From Bacteroidota bacterium (GTDB lineage: Bacteria; Bacteroidota; Bacteroidia; UBA4408): a stretch of DNA of 64,000 nucleotides. The stretch spans positions 484,050 to 548,049 of the forward strand of contig JADKCP010000011.1 of the NCBI GenBank assembly GCA_016718805.1, in the 5' to 3' direction. Below, piece after piece: positions 62,635 through 64,000 of this stretch (position 1 is the first letter of the stretch; every line of letters begins with the position of its first letter). The translations under genes were made by a program, and so were the position numbers. The notes beneath the pieces are model-generated. The model was given only the letters and a program-made list of their open reading frames with translations, did no database searches and had not been told where the DNA came from.

Positions 62635-63870
62635 CTATTGGTTTTGTAATAATTGTTTCTTCAGTATTTTCAACAGGGTCATGCGGAATAGTTTCAACGA
62701 CAACGCTTTCAATTTTACTTTCACATCCTTGATAGTTTCCTTTTCGTCTGATGGTTCAGGAATATTAATTGCTGATTCTCTTTGTTGCTCCATGTAAGCC
62801 TTTTCTCTTTTTGCTTTTTCAAGTTCAGCAGCTTTCTTTCTAATTGTTGATTTTAGTAATGGTGCATTAGATAATCTTTGTATTCCTTCATAAATATTTT
62901 CCATTGAAAAGGTATAACCAAGTAATGACAGAACAAAGGCCGCAGTATTTCTATCTTGGTTAATTAATGCAACTATTTCATTACTGATACCTTCAATATT
63001 ATTATCATTTTTGTTAATGAATGATTTAAATGCTAAAAAGAAATAGGAAACCTTGAATATATCTACATCCCTATAGTCTTTTGAAATCAATTCAACCATT
63101 TTCTCATAACTTGTTTTGAGTTCAACATCAGCAATGGAAATAAAAGCTAAATAAGAAGCCGAATAGGATTTGTTATTGATTATAGACTTGTATTTAAGAC
63201 TAGATTTATAGAATGGCCCATTCGTAAAAACTTCTTCGGGCTTGCCTAAATATTTTATTGCTATTGCTCCAATTTTACAGATATGCTCAATGCTACCATC
63301 CGGAATATATGAAGGTGTTTTATTGTATGCTATTAGGTGGTCAAGGAAAGTAGTAAATACTTGGGGTTGGTTTTTATCAAGCAAATTTTTCTTGATAGCT
63401 GCTTCAATGGCAGAAATTATTTCCTTATTTAGAATAGTAGCAAGATCAAAATGAGCAAGCAATTTTTCAGAAGTAGCCGTTCTAAAATCCATTGAACGAG
63501 TAATTTTCAACAATTCAATCGTTTTTTCGAAAACAGGAAGCTCTACAATAAAGTCATCACTAATTTTACCATCGAGAAGCTTGCCACCAATTATTGTTAT
63601 GGGGTAAATGCAGAGAATTGAATCAAATGAAAGCATAATCCCATCATGAAACTTAATTTTGCTTTTATCAACTTCTAACAATATTATTTCATGGTCTTGC
63701 TCAAATAAAGGAATTGCTTTATTAAATAACTTTACTAACTCATTAAAATCTGAATGGAGCATCTTCTTAAGATTCTCAACTGGTTGGTCAATAACCTGAT
63801 TGATATCAACCCTTATTTGATTGTACTTATATAAGTACGTAAACTTGCTTCTTTCTATTGCTACTATCAT
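62635..63870 (-). CDS. Unknown protein of the helicase operon, N-terminal 411 residues (frameshifted)
   Basis: Family not recognised. The first 330 residues are mixed alpha/beta then helical, soluble. A charged coiled-coil stretch follows (AAELEKAKREKAYMEQQRES). After 'PEPSDEKETIKD' the sequence turns suddenly basic (VKVKLKALSLKLFRM) and stops. The +2 frame gives CESKIESVVVETIPHD instead and joins the 120-residue fragment downstream. One missing base in 62722-62740 would explain this; the whole protein would have about 540 residues. Its start is 11 bases after the stop of another gene at the window edge. Confidence 0.65.
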   Translation of the reverse strand: MIVAIERSKFTYLYKYNQIRVDINQVIDQPVENLKKMLHSDFNELVKLFNKAIPLFEQDHEIILLEVDKSKIKFHDGIMLSFDSILCIYPITIIGGKLLDGKISDDFIVELPVFEKTIELLKITRSMDFRTATSEKLLAHFDLATILNKEIISAIEAAIKKNLLDKNQPQVFTTFLDHLIAYNKTPSYIPDGSIEHICKIGAIAIKYLGKPEEVFTNGPFYKSSLKYKSIINNKSYSASYLAFISIADVELKTSYEKMVELISKDYRDVDIFKVSYFFLAFKSFINKNDNNIEGISNEIVALINQDRNTAAFVLSLLGYTFSMENIYEGIQRLSNAPLLKSTIRKKAAELEKAKREKAYMEQQRESAINIPEPSDEKETIKDVKVKLKALSLKLFRMTLLKILKKQLLQNQ

Positions 63871-63881
63871 GATAATTGATT

Positions 63882-64000
63882 TTAAAATACTATTTCAGGT
63901 TTGTCATTACTTGAAATTTGTTTTGGTTGAATCCCACTTAAAAATTTATTTAGATGGCGATAAATTGAACCCGTATAACTAATAAACAAACCTGACTTAG
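63882..64000 (-). CDS. 3' end of a further operon gene (5' part outside window)
   Basis: 38 codons are visible, open to the window edge, ending IYRHLNKFLSG...NDKPEIVF before the stop TAA at 63882-63884. It lies 11 bases upstream of the next gene on the same strand, so the helicase operon has at least one more gene. Too short to assign. Confidence 0.55.
   Translation of the reverse strand, partial: KSGLFISYTGSIYRHLNKFLSGIQPKQISSNDKPEIVF

Larger units (their letters stand above)
38280..64000. mobile_element. Putative tRNA-associated genomic (defence) island, right end outside window
   Basis: The segment starts at a tRNA-Ser 3'-end remnant and continues to the window end. All recognised genes in it are accessory: SIR2-like, CoiA-like, a glycan/biosynthetic-looking operon, HEPN, and a helicase/PLD/nuclease operon. 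No housekeeping gene is seen. Integrase, structural phage genes and conjugation genes are not visible, so the type of element is open. Extent is inferred from one boundary only. Confidence 0.45.

Noticed and set aside
49282..63870. Canonical DISARM, Druantia or Dpd system
   Set aside because: No DNA methyltransferase, no separate DUF1998 protein, no DruA-D type or DpdA-type gene is visible; only individual subunits resemble those systems.
38280..64000. Prophage
   Set aside because: No capsid, tail, terminase, lysis or phage replication genes are seen in the visible part.
1..64000. CRISPR array
   Set aside because: No regularly spaced direct repeats with unique spacers were seen; the repeats found are isolated pairs or protein-coding repeats.

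Overview
The window is AT-rich Bacteroidota DNA. Three secreted proteins end in type IX secretion (T9SS) sorting domains. Several upstream regions carry the Bacteroidota promoter -7 element TAnnTTTG, and ribosome binding sites are not evident. Genus and order cannot be fixed from sequence alone.

Positions 1-38270 look like ordinary chromosome. In order: the end of a T9SS-secreted multihaem cytochrome; two tandem POT peptide transporters; a very large SBBP/PKD/T9SS protein split by a frameshift; an M1 peptidase that ends like an outer-membrane barrel; grpE-dnaJ; a TlpA-like thioredoxin; murA (frameshifted, with Asp at the fosfomycin Cys site); a DUF1684 protein; an ABC-F ATPase; an SGNH hydrolase overlapping a GT4 glycosyltransferase; dusB; a CPBP protease; tRNA-Ser(GGA); ansA with a TatD hydrolase; a GT9 glycosyltransferase; an acyl-CoA thioesterase; hemJ; two more secreted proteins; a CrtI-family desaturase (frameshifted); a DinB protein; and an XRE regulator with xseA-xseB.

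At about 38280 the 3' end of a second tRNA-Ser remains without its 5' part. I read this as one attachment site of a genomic island running rightwards past 64000. The island has four parts: (a) a SIR2-domain protein, a small unknown protein and a CoiA-like nuclease; (b) a tight seven-gene minus-strand operon (glycosyltransferase remnant, glycosyltransferase, LOG/TIGR00725 protein, polysaccharide deacetylase, tandem double arylamine N-acetyltransferase, PhyH dioxygenase, M20 hydrolase) that looks biosynthetic; (c) a divergent protein with a HEPN RNxxxH motif; (d) a minus-strand operon with a 2000-aa helicase-DUF1998 protein (DruE/DrmA-like), a GIY-YIG-like nuclease, an unknown protein, a two-HKD phospholipase D-like protein and a SNF2-type helicase. 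Part (d) resembles Druantia and DISARM components but matches neither layout, and is the best candidate for an undescribed defence system.

Four genes are broken by apparent single-base deletions, two of them in homopolymers and one in essential murA. Uncorrected long-read errors are a likely cause, so the split genes may be whole in the organism.
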